Shown one piece after another: positions 53,253 to 61,742 of a DNA stretch of 64,000 nt. The first letter of the stretch is position 1. The number at the start of each line of letters is the position of its first letter. The notes beneath the pieces were generated by a model that was not told the origin of the DNA, did not search any database, and was given only the letters and a program-made list of their open reading frames with translations. The position numbers and the translations under genes are program-made. This DNA comes from an uncultured Lachnospiraceae bacterium (GTDB lineage: Bacteria > Bacillota > Clostridia > Lachnospirales > Lachnospiraceae): positions 62,001 through 126,000 of the forward strand of contig CAKRJT010000003.1 of NCBI GenBank assembly GCA_934351925.1. The letters run 5' to 3'.

Positions 53253-54866
53253 TTATTCTGCTATCAGAACATTCTTGCCCTCGAACGCGAACCCGTAATG
53301 TCTTATACGAGCTCTTTCTATGCCTCTTGCAATCAGCTCCGCGTCATAATTTTTGTCCTCTATCTGCCTGAGGGCTGAACTTGCCGTATTCTCAAGCGTG
53401 CCTTCCTCCCGCAAATCCAAGACCTTAAATTCCATTACAGTGGCATTATATCTGTCATCATTGTTCTTAGGAATAAGCATAACATCGTATCTTCCGTATC
53501 CGCTCTCGCGATTTGATTTCACCTCGTAAATATCGCGTAGTTCCACCAGTAATCCCAAAACAAACCCATGAAAAAATCTCTCAGGCTGTGACCTGTCCGA
53601 CGGGTGCGTTCCCGTGTCAAAGCTGCTGAAGGTGGACAGCGCCGTGCCAAACCATCCCTTGAACATGGAGGCGAACATGCTCCTCGTCTCAAGATTGGTT
53701 ATGCTTAACGTATACCATATTTCCCTCAGCTCGCCTCTGTACTCAATACTGTCAATCCTCAGATAACCGCTGGCAACCAACAAGCTCCACAGCGCATTCT
53801 CGTCCCTTGAAAGCTGATTGAAAACTATCTGTTCGTCAAAATGAACCGTTATCGCCTTCCCCTCAAGCAGGATCTCCATCTCGCTCTTGATTTCGGCAGA
53901 AGAGCCCTGTATCAAGGTATTTATCAGACTGTTAGAGCTAGTAGCCGCCCAGTATGCCTGAATCTGCTTCTCCTTTAAAAAGTTGATGATCGACCATGGA
54001 TTATAAATTCCCTTCTTAGAGCCAAAGTTAAAGCCGTCATACCATTTTTTTACGATATCTCTCTGTCCGGAGATACCATATTCATCCAAGGCTTCAAAAA
54101 CCTCTGTCTGTGTAAATCCAAAAAAATCCGCATATTTCTCCGACGATGTCGTTATGACTCTCAGATTATTCAAATCAGAAAAAATCGACTCCCTGGAAAC
54201 CCTCGTTATTCCCGTCATCAGAGCCCTTTCAAGATACTGGTTTGTCTTAAAGGTTGAATTGAACAGGCTCCTCATAAACGACGTAAATTCCGCCCAGTAT
54301 CCTCCGATATACGCCTCCTGCATCGGCGTGTCATACTCATCAAGCAGCACAATTACCTTCCTGCCATAAAAGCGATATAAATACTCGCATAGGATATTAA
54401 TGCTCACGGCACAGTCCGCGTCGCTCATATTCTTGGTAATCTGACCATATTCCTCCGCTTCGGCTCTGCTAAGGACCCCTGAGTCTGTCAAAAACTCCCT
54501 GCTTCTGTACAGCCTTGCAATCTGTGTTTTAATCTCTGTCTTGGCACTGTCAATGTTATCCGCCTTCACTCCTGCGAAACTGAGGGTTATCGTCGGATAT
54601 GTACCCTGAATATTCCTGTATTTCTCACAATCCCATATGGACAATCCCCGGAACAAATCTGCCCTGCCCGCATAATCCGTTGAGAAGAAGCAGTTAAGCA
54701 TGCTCACATTGAGCATCTTTCCAAATCTGCGCGGACGCGTGATAAGCGTAACATCATCGCCGGACTCCCACCATTCACTGATGAAGTTAGTCTTGTCTAT
54801 ATAGAAATAGCCGTTCTCCCTCAATGACGCAAAATCCTGTTTTCCAATAGAAATCACTCTCTCCAT
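53253..54866 (-). CDS. AAA-ATPase-like protein with C-terminal PD-(D/E)XK domain
   Basis: A 537-residue protein of the AAA-ATPase-like/DUF1703 group that is multi-copy in many Lachnospiraceae and Bacteroidetes. N-terminal signature FASLRENGYFYIDKTNFI, then TRPRRFGKMLNVSMLNCFFS and the Walker B-like VIVLLDEYDTPMQEAY. The C-terminal domain has GRYDVMLIPKN and TVMEFKVLD, a PD-(D/E)XK nuclease core (D and ExK). The P-loop, normally RFGKT, reads RFGKM here (Met51), so nucleotide binding may be reduced. The function of the family is not known; defence or mobile-element roles are speculation. Confidence 0.82.
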   Translation of the reverse strand: MERVISIGKQDFASLRENGYFYIDKTNFISEWWESGDDVTLITRPRRFGKMLNVSMLNCFFSTDYAGRADLFRGLSIWDCEKYRNIQGTYPTITLSFAGVKADNIDSAKTEIKTQIARLYRSREFLTDSGVLSRAEAEEYGQITKNMSDADCAVSINILCEYLYRFYGRKVIVLLDEYDTPMQEAYIGGYWAEFTSFMRSLFNSTFKTNQYLERALMTGITRVSRESIFSDLNNLRVITTSSEKYADFFGFTQTEVFEALDEYGISGQRDIVKKWYDGFNFGSKKGIYNPWSIINFLKEKQIQAYWAATSSNSLINTLIQGSSAEIKSEMEILLEGKAITVHFDEQIVFNQLSRDENALWSLLVASGYLRIDSIEYRGELREIWYTLSITNLETRSMFASMFKGWFGTALSTFSSFDTGTHPSDRSQPERFFHGFVLGLLVELRDIYEVKSNRESGYGRYDVMLIPKNNDDRYNATVMEFKVLDLREEGTLENTASSALRQIEDKNYDAELIARGIERARIRHYGFAFEGKNVLIAE

Positions 54867-55070
54867 TCAGCTACCTGCCTTCCCCACAACGAACACCCTT
54901 ATCCGTCAAACTCAAAGCTATCTACAGTGTATCATAATGTATCATTTTTATCAATATGTTAATTTTGACAAACCCGTTACCCGCAAAGCACCTTATCAAG
55001 CCTCTCCTTCGACAGCTTACAACATATCTTTTGATTAATTCCTTCTTACCCAAAACCGTAACTTTCTTTC

Positions 55071-56267
55071 CTATTCTTCATCGTATGTTTCAAGAAAATG
55101 ATGTCTCACGCCGTTCTGCTTATAGGCGACGATTGTGCTGAGATTGACATTCTCCACACTCTTAAATATATTTCCCTCGACAAATGGATTTGTCTTTTTA
55201 AGCTCCGCGATGAGCTTCTTGACCTCGAGGCGCTTTGACTTGCTCTGACCGTCCTCAGCACAGGACGAACAGGTATCCGTGAATTTGCAGGCGCACTGAA
55301 TAAACTTGAGGTTGTTCGCATCGCGCCATGCCTTGATATCGTCCTCTCTTATAAGATACAGCGGTCTTATAAGCTCCATGCCCTCAAAATTCGTGCTGTG
55401 AAGCTTAGGCATCATGGTCTGCATCTGCGCTCCGTAGAGCATACCCATGAGAATGGTCTCTATGACATCGTCATAGTGGTGCCCGAGGGCTATCTTGTTG
55501 CAGCCAAGCTCCTTCGCCTTGCTGTAGAGATGACCGCGGCGCATGCGCGCGCACAGGTAACACGGCGATTTTTCCACATTGAACACCGACTCAAATATGT
55601 CCGACTCAAATATCGTCACCGGGATATTCAGCCTCTTTGCATTGCTCTCTATAAGCTTTCTGTTCTCAGGACTGTATCCCGGATCCATAATAAGGAATTT
55701 TACCTCAAAAGGAAACTTATTGTGACGCTTAAGCTCCTGAAAGAGCTTAGCCATGAGCATCGAGTCCTTGCCGCCGGAGATGCACACTGCCACGCAGTCT
55801 CCCTCCTTCACAAGCTCGTACTCGTTTATCGCCTTGGTAAACTTCGACCAGATGGATTTCTTGAAGCGCTTTCTTATGCTCTCCTCAACCTCCGCCGCAA
55901 AATCGGAATCGCTCTGCTCCTCACTCATCTTCTGAATGTCAGCCATGAGCCACGCTATATATCCGCCCTTGAGACTGAGCGCGTCGATGCCTCTCTCACG
56001 CAGCTCCTCCGCCGTCTCAAGGCTCGCCTCGCCCCTCTTGCAGTACAAAAGAAGCTTTCTTCCCTCATAATTGCCCGCGTTCTCAAGCAGAGTCTCCTTC
56101 GGCACGCTCACACTGCCGCTTATGTTTCCGTATGCATACGAGAGCTCGTCCCTCACGTCGATGAGTGCATAGCCATCCTCCATGTATTTTGAAAGCTCAC
56201 TTATGTCTATCTCAAGCTCAGTCGTGCTATTTCCCATTTCACCATCAAAAACCATATTATTATCCAA
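55071..56267 (-). CDS. Rhodanese-TtcA-like fusion (PP-loop ATPase, tRNA thiolation type)
   Basis: A 398-residue fusion. Residues 15-105 are a rhodanese domain (ALIDVRDELSYAYGNISGSV) with the persulfide cysteine in LLLYCKRGEAS. Residues 130-390 are a TtcA/TilS-type PP-loop domain: VAVCISGGKDSMLMAKL, CYLCARMRRGHLYSKA (two cluster-type cysteines) and LGHHYDDVIETILMG. TtcA makes 2-thiocytidine at tRNA position 32. Here the rhodanese could carry the sulfur directly. The start may lie at a later Met (MGNSTTELEI). Confidence 0.87.
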   Translation of the reverse strand: MDNNMVFDGEMGNSTTELEIDISELSKYMEDGYALIDVRDELSYAYGNISGSVSVPKETLLENAGNYEGRKLLLYCKRGEASLETAEELRERGIDALSLKGGYIAWLMADIQKMSEEQSDSDFAAEVEESIRKRFKKSIWSKFTKAINEYELVKEGDCVAVCISGGKDSMLMAKLFQELKRHNKFPFEVKFLIMDPGYSPENRKLIESNAKRLNIPVTIFESDIFESVFNVEKSPCYLCARMRRGHLYSKAKELGCNKIALGHHYDDVIETILMGMLYGAQMQTMMPKLHSTNFEGMELIRPLYLIREDDIKAWRDANNLKFIQCACKFTDTCSSCAEDGQSKSKRLEVKKLIAELKKTNPFVEGNIFKSVENVNLSTIVAYKQNGVRHHFLETYDEE

Positions 56268-56349
56268 AACTGTCCCACACTCTCTTTCTTCTGCCTGTCA
56301 AAGCAATGCACAGCCTGCTGCCATGCACAGCCCCTGCTGTTTACACAAC

Positions 56350-56382
56350 AAAAATCAAGGTGCCAAAACAATTTTGACACCT
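56350..56382 (-). terminator. Terminator of the MFS gene
   Basis: On the minus strand AGGTGTCAAAA faces TTTTGGCACCT, followed by TGATTTTT, 32 bases after the MFS stop. Confidence 0.7.
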
Positions 56383-56413
56383 CTCACTCCGAAATATAAT
56401 TTTATTTGTTTAT

Positions 56414-57733
56414 TCACACTATGTCAATAGGATATTTGCAGTTGTCTCCCACATTGTTATTCAGGGTGACACCGTCAGTTTTTGTAGCAGACTTTGTCTC
56501 GCCAGCGCTCTCAGCCTTCATAGCCATGTTGAAAAATACAATTCCCACCACGAAGAACACCGATATCATTCCGACACCCTTGCTCATGCTTCCGGTAACC
56601 TGTGTGACCACGCCGACAACCGTTGTGCCGAGAAAAGCCGCGCCCTTGCCGCAGATGTCCATAAGTCCGAAATACTCTCCAGCCTGCTCGGACGGAATAA
56701 TCTTTGCAAAATACGAGCGGGAGAGCGCCTGAACTCCGCCCTGGAACATTCCTACCAGCACCGCAAGTATCCAGAACTGTAGCTGTGTCGCAAGGAAAAT
56801 TGCAAATATAGCTATGAACAGGTACGCGCTGATGCAGACAAGTATGAGTTTTTCCGTCTTAAAGCTCTTAGCAAGCTTTCCGAATATAATCGCCGACGGA
56901 AATGCCACAAACTGTGTCACAAGAAGCGCCAGCAGCAGCCCCGTTGAGTCCAGTCCCAGCGCAGAGCCATACGCCGTAGCCATATCTATTATAGTGTACA
57001 CGCCATCTATATAGAAGAAAAATGCAATCAAAAACAGAAATATTTTTTTCTCTTTGCGGGCATTTACGAGCGTTTTTCCTATTCTTGCAAAGCTGTCTCT
57101 GACGGCGTGGGGCTTTCGCTCCACATAATGTCTCTGTTTATATGTCTTTAAAAGCGGCAGCGTCATCGCAAACCACCACACAGCGACTATCGCAAACGAT
57201 ATAGCCATCGCACTCTCCATCGACAGCCCGATTTTGTCAGCTCCGAGAACCAGCGCAAGACATACTATAAAAGGAATACAGCTTCCTATATAGCCCCACG
57301 CATAGCCCTGTGATGACACCTCATCCATGCGCTCATCACCCGTCACATCCGTGAGCATTGCATCATAGAATATAAGACTTGACGCAAAGCCCGATTTTGC
57401 TATTATAAATATTCCGAGAAAGACAAGCCACTGCTTTGCAAATCCAAGTGATATACAACCTCCCGACCCGACAAGCATTGACACCGTAAAAAGAATTTTC
57501 TTAAAGCCTTTCACGTCCGCCATCGTGCCTGCCACCGGTCCCATGACCGCGACAATGATTGTGGCAATTGACGCCGCATAGCCCCAGTACGCAAGATAGT
57601 CCGTGTCGGACAGCCCTGCATTTCCCGCAAGATAATTAAAATACAACGGCAATATGGTCGAAACCAACAGCACAAACGCTGAATTACCCACATCATACAG
57701 AACCCAGTTTCTCTCCACTCTAGTCATCCTCAT
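56414..57733 (-). CDS. MFS transporter, UMF1/Atg22-like
   Basis: A 439-residue transporter with twelve membrane segments. RNWVLYDVGNSAFVLLVSTILP at the N-terminus, DVTGDERMDEVSSQGYAWGYIGS in the middle and SRSYFAKIIPSEQAGEYFGLMDI are typical of the UMF1 family, related to the yeast vacuolar amino acid exporter Atg22. Its substrate in bacteria is unknown. The start overlaps the stop of the phospholipase C family gene upstream (ATGA), so the two are translationally coupled. Confidence 0.87.
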   Translation of the reverse strand: MRMTRVERNWVLYDVGNSAFVLLVSTILPLYFNYLAGNAGLSDTDYLAYWGYAASIATIIVAVMGPVAGTMADVKGFKKILFTVSMLVGSGGCISLGFAKQWLVFLGIFIIAKSGFASSLIFYDAMLTDVTGDERMDEVSSQGYAWGYIGSCIPFIVCLALVLGADKIGLSMESAMAISFAIVAVWWFAMTLPLLKTYKQRHYVERKPHAVRDSFARIGKTLVNARKEKKIFLFLIAFFFYIDGVYTIIDMATAYGSALGLDSTGLLLALLVTQFVAFPSAIIFGKLAKSFKTEKLILVCISAYLFIAIFAIFLATQLQFWILAVLVGMFQGGVQALSRSYFAKIIPSEQAGEYFGLMDICGKGAAFLGTTVVGVVTQVTGSMSKGVGMISVFFVVGIVFFNMAMKAESAGETKSATKTDGVTLNNNVGDNCKYPIDIV

Positions 57734-58641
57734 GCCGGCATACCACCCTTTACAATATGATTGCCCTGCTGCTTTGTCCTGTCATAAATATCTGACAGTC
57801 CGCCGTCTCTTTTGTGGTCTGCCTCCGGTAAAATACCGTTGATATTCTCATCCATCAGCTTAGAGCCGAATGTATACTTATAAACCGGATTCCAGTCGTC
57901 CAGCTCGCTGTACTCATTTATGAGCTGAACCGCAAGCTTCTCAGCCTTTTTGTACAGCTCCATGAGCCTTCTGCTGCTGTCCTCGCAGAGCGGATTAGGC
58001 TTATAATTAACCATAAGCCCGTGCATTTCCTTATAATTTCCCGATGCCTTCAATATTCCGTTCACGACCGCTCTTTTAAACTTTGAAGGTGCAAGCAGAA
58101 GCTTGTTGTAAGATATCATGCCCTCAAGAGCCTCCTTAACCTGCTCAGACGTTATTCCCTCGTAAAAGCAGCTTATCACCTTGGCATTTCTCATACTCGG
58201 CACAATATGGTCGGTGAGAGAATGTCTTAGCGGGTCAAGTCCGTCTGTCTCCATGAGCATTCTATCAAACTCAACTTCTATCTCCGCGTGTGTCACCCCA
58301 CTCTTTTCAATCTTCTCGTCAATGTAGCCATGGCAGGTCACATCGAGTGCAAAATGGCACATAACACCGTACATATACGCAAGATACGGCGCCTTGTTGT
58401 CCTTATTTTCTATCACCTTCACTGCATGCTCAAAAAATTCAATTCCCGGTCTTCCATGCATTCCATACCCAATACCGTTTATCGCATTTGATTTGAGCGG
58501 CTTATAATAAAATAAAATATCCGGTCCATGAAGCCCTATAAGATACAATTGACGGTACATGCTCAGCGTGTGCCATGCCTCACCTGTAAGCTCACCTGCC
58601 ACTTCTCTTCCCATTCTGTAATGTGCATATGTTGACGGCAT
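57730..58641 (-). CDS. Zinc-dependent phospholipase C family protein
   Basis: About 303 residues. The N-terminus MPSTYAHYRMGREVA, the block LIGLHGPDILFYYKPL, HFALDVTCHGYIDE and THAEIEVEFDRML fit the zinc-dependent phospholipase C/S1-P1 nuclease fold, with His and Asp zinc ligands. There is no signal peptide, so it is probably cytoplasmic and perhaps not a phospholipase. GGAGGG precedes the ATG at 58641. The frame stays open for 77 more codons upstream, to a GTG at 58872 with its own GGAG. Confidence 0.82.
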   Translation of the reverse strand: MPSTYAHYRMGREVAGELTGEAWHTLSMYRQLYLIGLHGPDILFYYKPLKSNAINGIGYGMHGRPGIEFFEHAVKVIENKDNKAPYLAYMYGVMCHFALDVTCHGYIDEKIEKSGVTHAEIEVEFDRMLMETDGLDPLRHSLTDHIVPSMRNAKVISCFYEGITSEQVKEALEGMISYNKLLLAPSKFKRAVVNGILKASGNYKEMHGLMVNYKPNPLCEDSSRRLMELYKKAEKLAVQLINEYSELDDWNPVYKYTFGSKLMDENINGILPEADHKRDGGLSDIYDRTKQQGNHIVKGGMPA

Positions 58642-58663
58642 AAACAATCCCTCCTTAAATAGC

Positions 58664-58713
58664 AAAACCCAATCCGTTTCTATACCCCAAGTATAGATAA
58701 CGGGCTGGGTTTT
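58664..58713 (-). promoter_or_regulatory. Long hairpin in the leader of the phospholipase C family gene
   Basis: AAAACCCA..CCGTT.TCTATAC faces GTATAGA.AACGG..TGGGTTTT, about 20 pairs, ending 20 bases before the ribosome binding site. It looks like an attenuator, though the T run is short. Confidence 0.6.
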
Positions 58714-58903
58714 AACTATCACGATCAGGTGTATCTTGTGTAAAATATGTGTAATAAAAACCCCGGGCTTCCCATTTCTCATTCTGACTGCCTTCGCCTC
58801 AAAGTAGAAAACACTTATCGCATTAGGAAGCGATAACAGCATCAATATAATTCCCAGAGTATTTATCTTCACGTCACACGCTCCATAGTATTGGTGTGAC
58901 TAT

Positions 58904-58931
58904 CTTATATCAATTAAAGAGATTTTGTCAA
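58904..58931 (-). promoter_or_regulatory. Promoter of the phospholipase C-MFS operon
   Basis: On the minus strand TTGACA (58931-58926) and TATAAG (58909-58904), 16 bases apart. It gives a leader of about 255 bases ahead of the ATG at 58641. Confidence 0.65.
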
Positions 58932-58976
58932 CACGTTTAACGATGACGTTCTCCCTGCACACTCATAGAATACTCG

Positions 58977-59005
58977 TTGTATGTTCTCATTGTTCATGCT
59001 AATAT
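58977..59005 (+). promoter_or_regulatory. Promoter of the gene at 59027
   Basis: TTGTAT (58977-58982) and TAATAT (59000-59005), 17 bases apart, which would start the transcript near 59012, only about ten bases before the ribosome binding site. Confidence 0.5.
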
Positions 59006-59026
59006 ATAGCTATATATCCCCCGGAG

Positions 59027-59785
59027 GTGATTACAATAAACCAGTACGACCCTGACCGTTTTCTCTCAGCCTGCGACGCGGTAATACACTCCGCACACGC
59101 CGAAAACGGCATCGGAACCCTCAGTGAAAAGACTGTTCACTCAGTCCTTAAGAATTATCTTGAACCGGACACCTCATACCATGAGATAAAGACCGGGCGG
59201 TATGTGGCTGACATACGCACCCCTGACGGCATCTACGAAATCCAGACAAGGCAGTTTAACAAGCTGCGGAACAAGCTCGAGGCCTTCCTGTCCGAATACT
59301 CCGTGACGGTGGTCTACCCCATACCGCACATAAAGTATCTGCGCTGGATTGACGGACAGACGGGCGAGATTACCCCTGCCCGCAAATCCCCGAAAAAAGG
59401 TGTGTTTCAGTCCGTTTTCTACGAGCTTTACAAGATTAAGCCGTACCTTACGCACCCAAACTTCCATCTGCTGCTCATGCTCATCGACTTGGAGGAGTAC
59501 AGATTTCTCAACGGCTACAGTAAGGACAGAAAAAAAGGCTCCACCCGCAGCGACCGTATCCCTACGGCTCTCTACGCAAGTGAAACCATTATGAATGTAT
59601 CTGACTATAATAAACTTATACCCGATGAGCTCCCCGACGCCTTCACGGTGAAGGATTTTGCCAAGGCGTGCCACGTCAATCTGACCATCGCACAGCCCGC
59701 AGTCAATGTTCTCACTCATGTGGGTGTACTCGAGCATATCGGAAAGCACGGACGGGCTTACCTTTACAAACGGACTAAAATATGA
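59027..59785 (+). CDS. Unrecognised protein, possible PD-(D/E)XK-like fold plus winged helix
   Basis: About 250 residues; I do not recognise a named family. Residues 40-80 contain YHEIKTGRYVADIRTP and IYEIQTRQFNKL, an order (E, D, ExQ) that resembles a PD-(D/E)XK nuclease core with ExQ in place of ExK. The last 50 residues (FTVKDFAKACHVNLTIAQPA, then VLEHIGKHGRAYLYK) look like a winged helix. The start is unusual: a complete GGAGGTGAT ribosome binding site lies at 59022-59030, so the GTG at 59027 is inside it; the codon at the right distance is ATA at 59036. Confidence 0.6.
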   Translation: MITINQYDPDRFLSACDAVIHSAHAENGIGTLSEKTVHSVLKNYLEPDTSYHEIKTGRYVADIRTPDGIYEIQTRQFNKLRNKLEAFLSEYSVTVVYPIPHIKYLRWIDGQTGEITPARKSPKKGVFQSVFYELYKIKPYLTHPNFHLLLMLIDLEEYRFLNGYSKDRKKGSTRSDRIPTALYASETIMNVSDYNKLIPDELPDAFTVKDFAKACHVNLTIAQPAVNVLTHVGVLEHIGKHGRAYLYKRTKI

Positions 59786-59821
59786 GTTTTGCAGCCAATT
59801 ATGCAAACAGGCAGCAGTCTG

Positions 59822-61714
59822 TTAAAGTTGTTTTGTCTCCGACACGAATACTGCCATGGTGCGCGCAGCGAGTCTTATGCGCTTTCTGCCCGCATCGTAT
59901 ATAACGCCCGTCTCGTCCGAGCTTAACAAGCAGCTCCAGTTTTTTCCTGCCATCTCAATCACGGCAAACTCGTGCGGCTCGGTGTGCATGTTGTAGAGAA
60001 TATACACGTTCCCCTGCTCCCCCGCATAGGCGCCGCTGTAGAGCAGCCCGATATTGTGGGAGTACTCAGCCATAATCGGGAACCACGCCCTCTCGCTGTG
60101 GCAGGACAGATCCGGCATCCCCTTTATCCTGTGGTCATTCATGGAAAAATCCTGCTCCGGATGTATACATGGGTGCTCTTTTCTGAACTGTATAAGCCTC
60201 CTCGTAAACTCATATAAATCGGAATTTTTCTCAAGCAGTCTCCAGTCTATATAGTTAATCTCATTATCATGGCAGTACGGGTTATTATTTCCCCCGTGGC
60301 TCATTCCAAACTCATCGCCTGCGATGAGCATTGGCACCGAAGCTGACAAAAATACCATGGCAAGTGCATTCTTGACCATCTTTTTCCGCTCCCTGAGTAC
60401 AATCTCCCGCTTCGTCTTTCCCTCAACTCCGCAGTTGAAGCTTATATTATAGCGTCTGCCGTCCATGTTGTTCTCGCCATTGTACTCATTGTGCCTGCGC
60501 TCATAGCTTACCATATCCATGAGGCTTAAGCAGTTCTGGTCAGCCATGAAGTTCACAACCGGGTGTCCGCACTCGTGCCTTGTCTCCCTGTCGACAAAGC
60601 CTCCTATGCTGTCCTCGTCACCTCTTAGAAAATGTCTTCCCGCCTCCATGAAGCCGTCGTTGTATCTGATAATTCTCCGCCCGGCATCGCTCACAGCCTG
60701 AACCGTGCCCGCATGGAAGCTGTCCCCACCGAAATCATCGCCGAGCAGCACACATTCAGAAAGATACAGGTCCGTTCTCACGGCATACAATAGTCCTCCG
60801 CTCCCGATTATCCTGAAGCCGTCCACGCCGAGTCTCATATGCCAGTATCTTAATATCTCCACTGCCATCGCCGGTGCCATGTCAAGTGGGAACCAGAACT
60901 CCATCAGCACCGCTGTTCCATGCTCATGGAACACGCGCACCATCTGTGAAAACTCCTCCACACAATTGTCCCCTGCACAGTACGCTCTCTTAGGCGCAAA
61001 ATAATAGCCGTCCGTGTAGCCCCAGTAATTGACCTTTCCTATGCCGGCTCCTGCATAGCCCGTGCCATAATGGCTCCTGTTGTCTGAATGTGTCGGCAGA
61101 ACCTCGTGGAACTCGTAGCACGGCATAAGAAGCACCATGTTCATTCCAAGCTCCTGTATATATGCAGCCCTTTGTGCCAGTGCCGCGAAGGTTCCCCCCT
61201 CTGTCTCTCCGAGTCCGGGCGCAAGCTTCGTGAAGCCCCTGATATGGAGCTTGTAGATGAGAGGATTATCAAGTATCGCATGAAAAGCAGCTTTCTCACC
61301 GTAAACAGCTTCAACAATGTCCGCCTGCCCGCTTCTTAACACACTGCACAGCTCGTCCCTGTTTCTTCCAAAGCCGTCCCCGTCCTGCTGCTCCTTAGCC
61401 GCATAACAGTACTCCTTCGCATATATATCCGCTTGTTTCCCATCACCTACGGCATAGCACGCACCATCAAGTCCTGCCGCAGCCTCCTCATTTCCAAAAT
61501 CCAGCACAAAGGAGAATATCCTCCCGCACTTAAATTCCTGCGGTATCTCTATTGTCATGCCGCCATCCGGCTCACCGCACTCAAATATGGTCAACGACAG
61601 CACCGCGTCATCGCTGAAAATACCAAACTGCCATCCATGTGTAATTTTCTTAGCCCCCATGCTTATTTCAGAAGCTTTTCTTAATGTAATTGATGTCTTA
61701 TCAGGTATTTTCAT
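59822..61714 (-). CDS. Glycoside hydrolase 13-like protein without catalytic acids (debranching-enzyme relative)
   Basis: About 631 residues related to GlgX/isoamylase-type GH13 enzymes: LIYKLHIRGFTKLAPG, KVNYWGYTDGYYFAPK, DMVSYERRHNEYNGENNMDG, SFNCGVEG and PMLIAGDEFGMSHGGNNNPY. Yet the nucleophile motif VDGFRFD reads VDGFRII (residue 303 is Ile), the acid/base AEP motif reads GDD (Asp326), and the transition-state Asp of the HDG motif is Asn394. All three acids are thus replaced, so hydrolysis is not expected. It may be a glucan-binding or regulatory protein. Residues 1-150 form a beta-rich domain. The start is ATG at 61714. Confidence 0.85.
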   Translation of the reverse strand: MKIPDKTSITLRKASEISMGAKKITHGWQFGIFSDDAVLSLTIFECGEPDGGMTIEIPQEFKCGRIFSFVLDFGNEEAAAGLDGACYAVGDGKQADIYAKEYCYAAKEQQDGDGFGRNRDELCSVLRSGQADIVEAVYGEKAAFHAILDNPLIYKLHIRGFTKLAPGLGETEGGTFAALAQRAAYIQELGMNMVLLMPCYEFHEVLPTHSDNRSHYGTGYAGAGIGKVNYWGYTDGYYFAPKRAYCAGDNCVEEFSQMVRVFHEHGTAVLMEFWFPLDMAPAMAVEILRYWHMRLGVDGFRIIGSGGLLYAVRTDLYLSECVLLGDDFGGDSFHAGTVQAVSDAGRRIIRYNDGFMEAGRHFLRGDEDSIGGFVDRETRHECGHPVVNFMADQNCLSLMDMVSYERRHNEYNGENNMDGRRYNISFNCGVEGKTKREIVLRERKKMVKNALAMVFLSASVPMLIAGDEFGMSHGGNNNPYCHDNEINYIDWRLLEKNSDLYEFTRRLIQFRKEHPCIHPEQDFSMNDHRIKGMPDLSCHSERAWFPIMAEYSHNIGLLYSGAYAGEQGNVYILYNMHTEPHEFAVIEMAGKNWSCLLSSDETGVIYDAGRKRIRLAARTMAVFVSETKQL

Positions 61715-61742
61715 ATATCCACACAACTTTCCAGTTTATTAA

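Noticed and set aside
56307..56340. Short direct repeat (ATGCACAGCC twice) before the rhodanese-TtcA gene
   Set aside because: Only ten to twelve bases, no further copies seen, no recognisable site.
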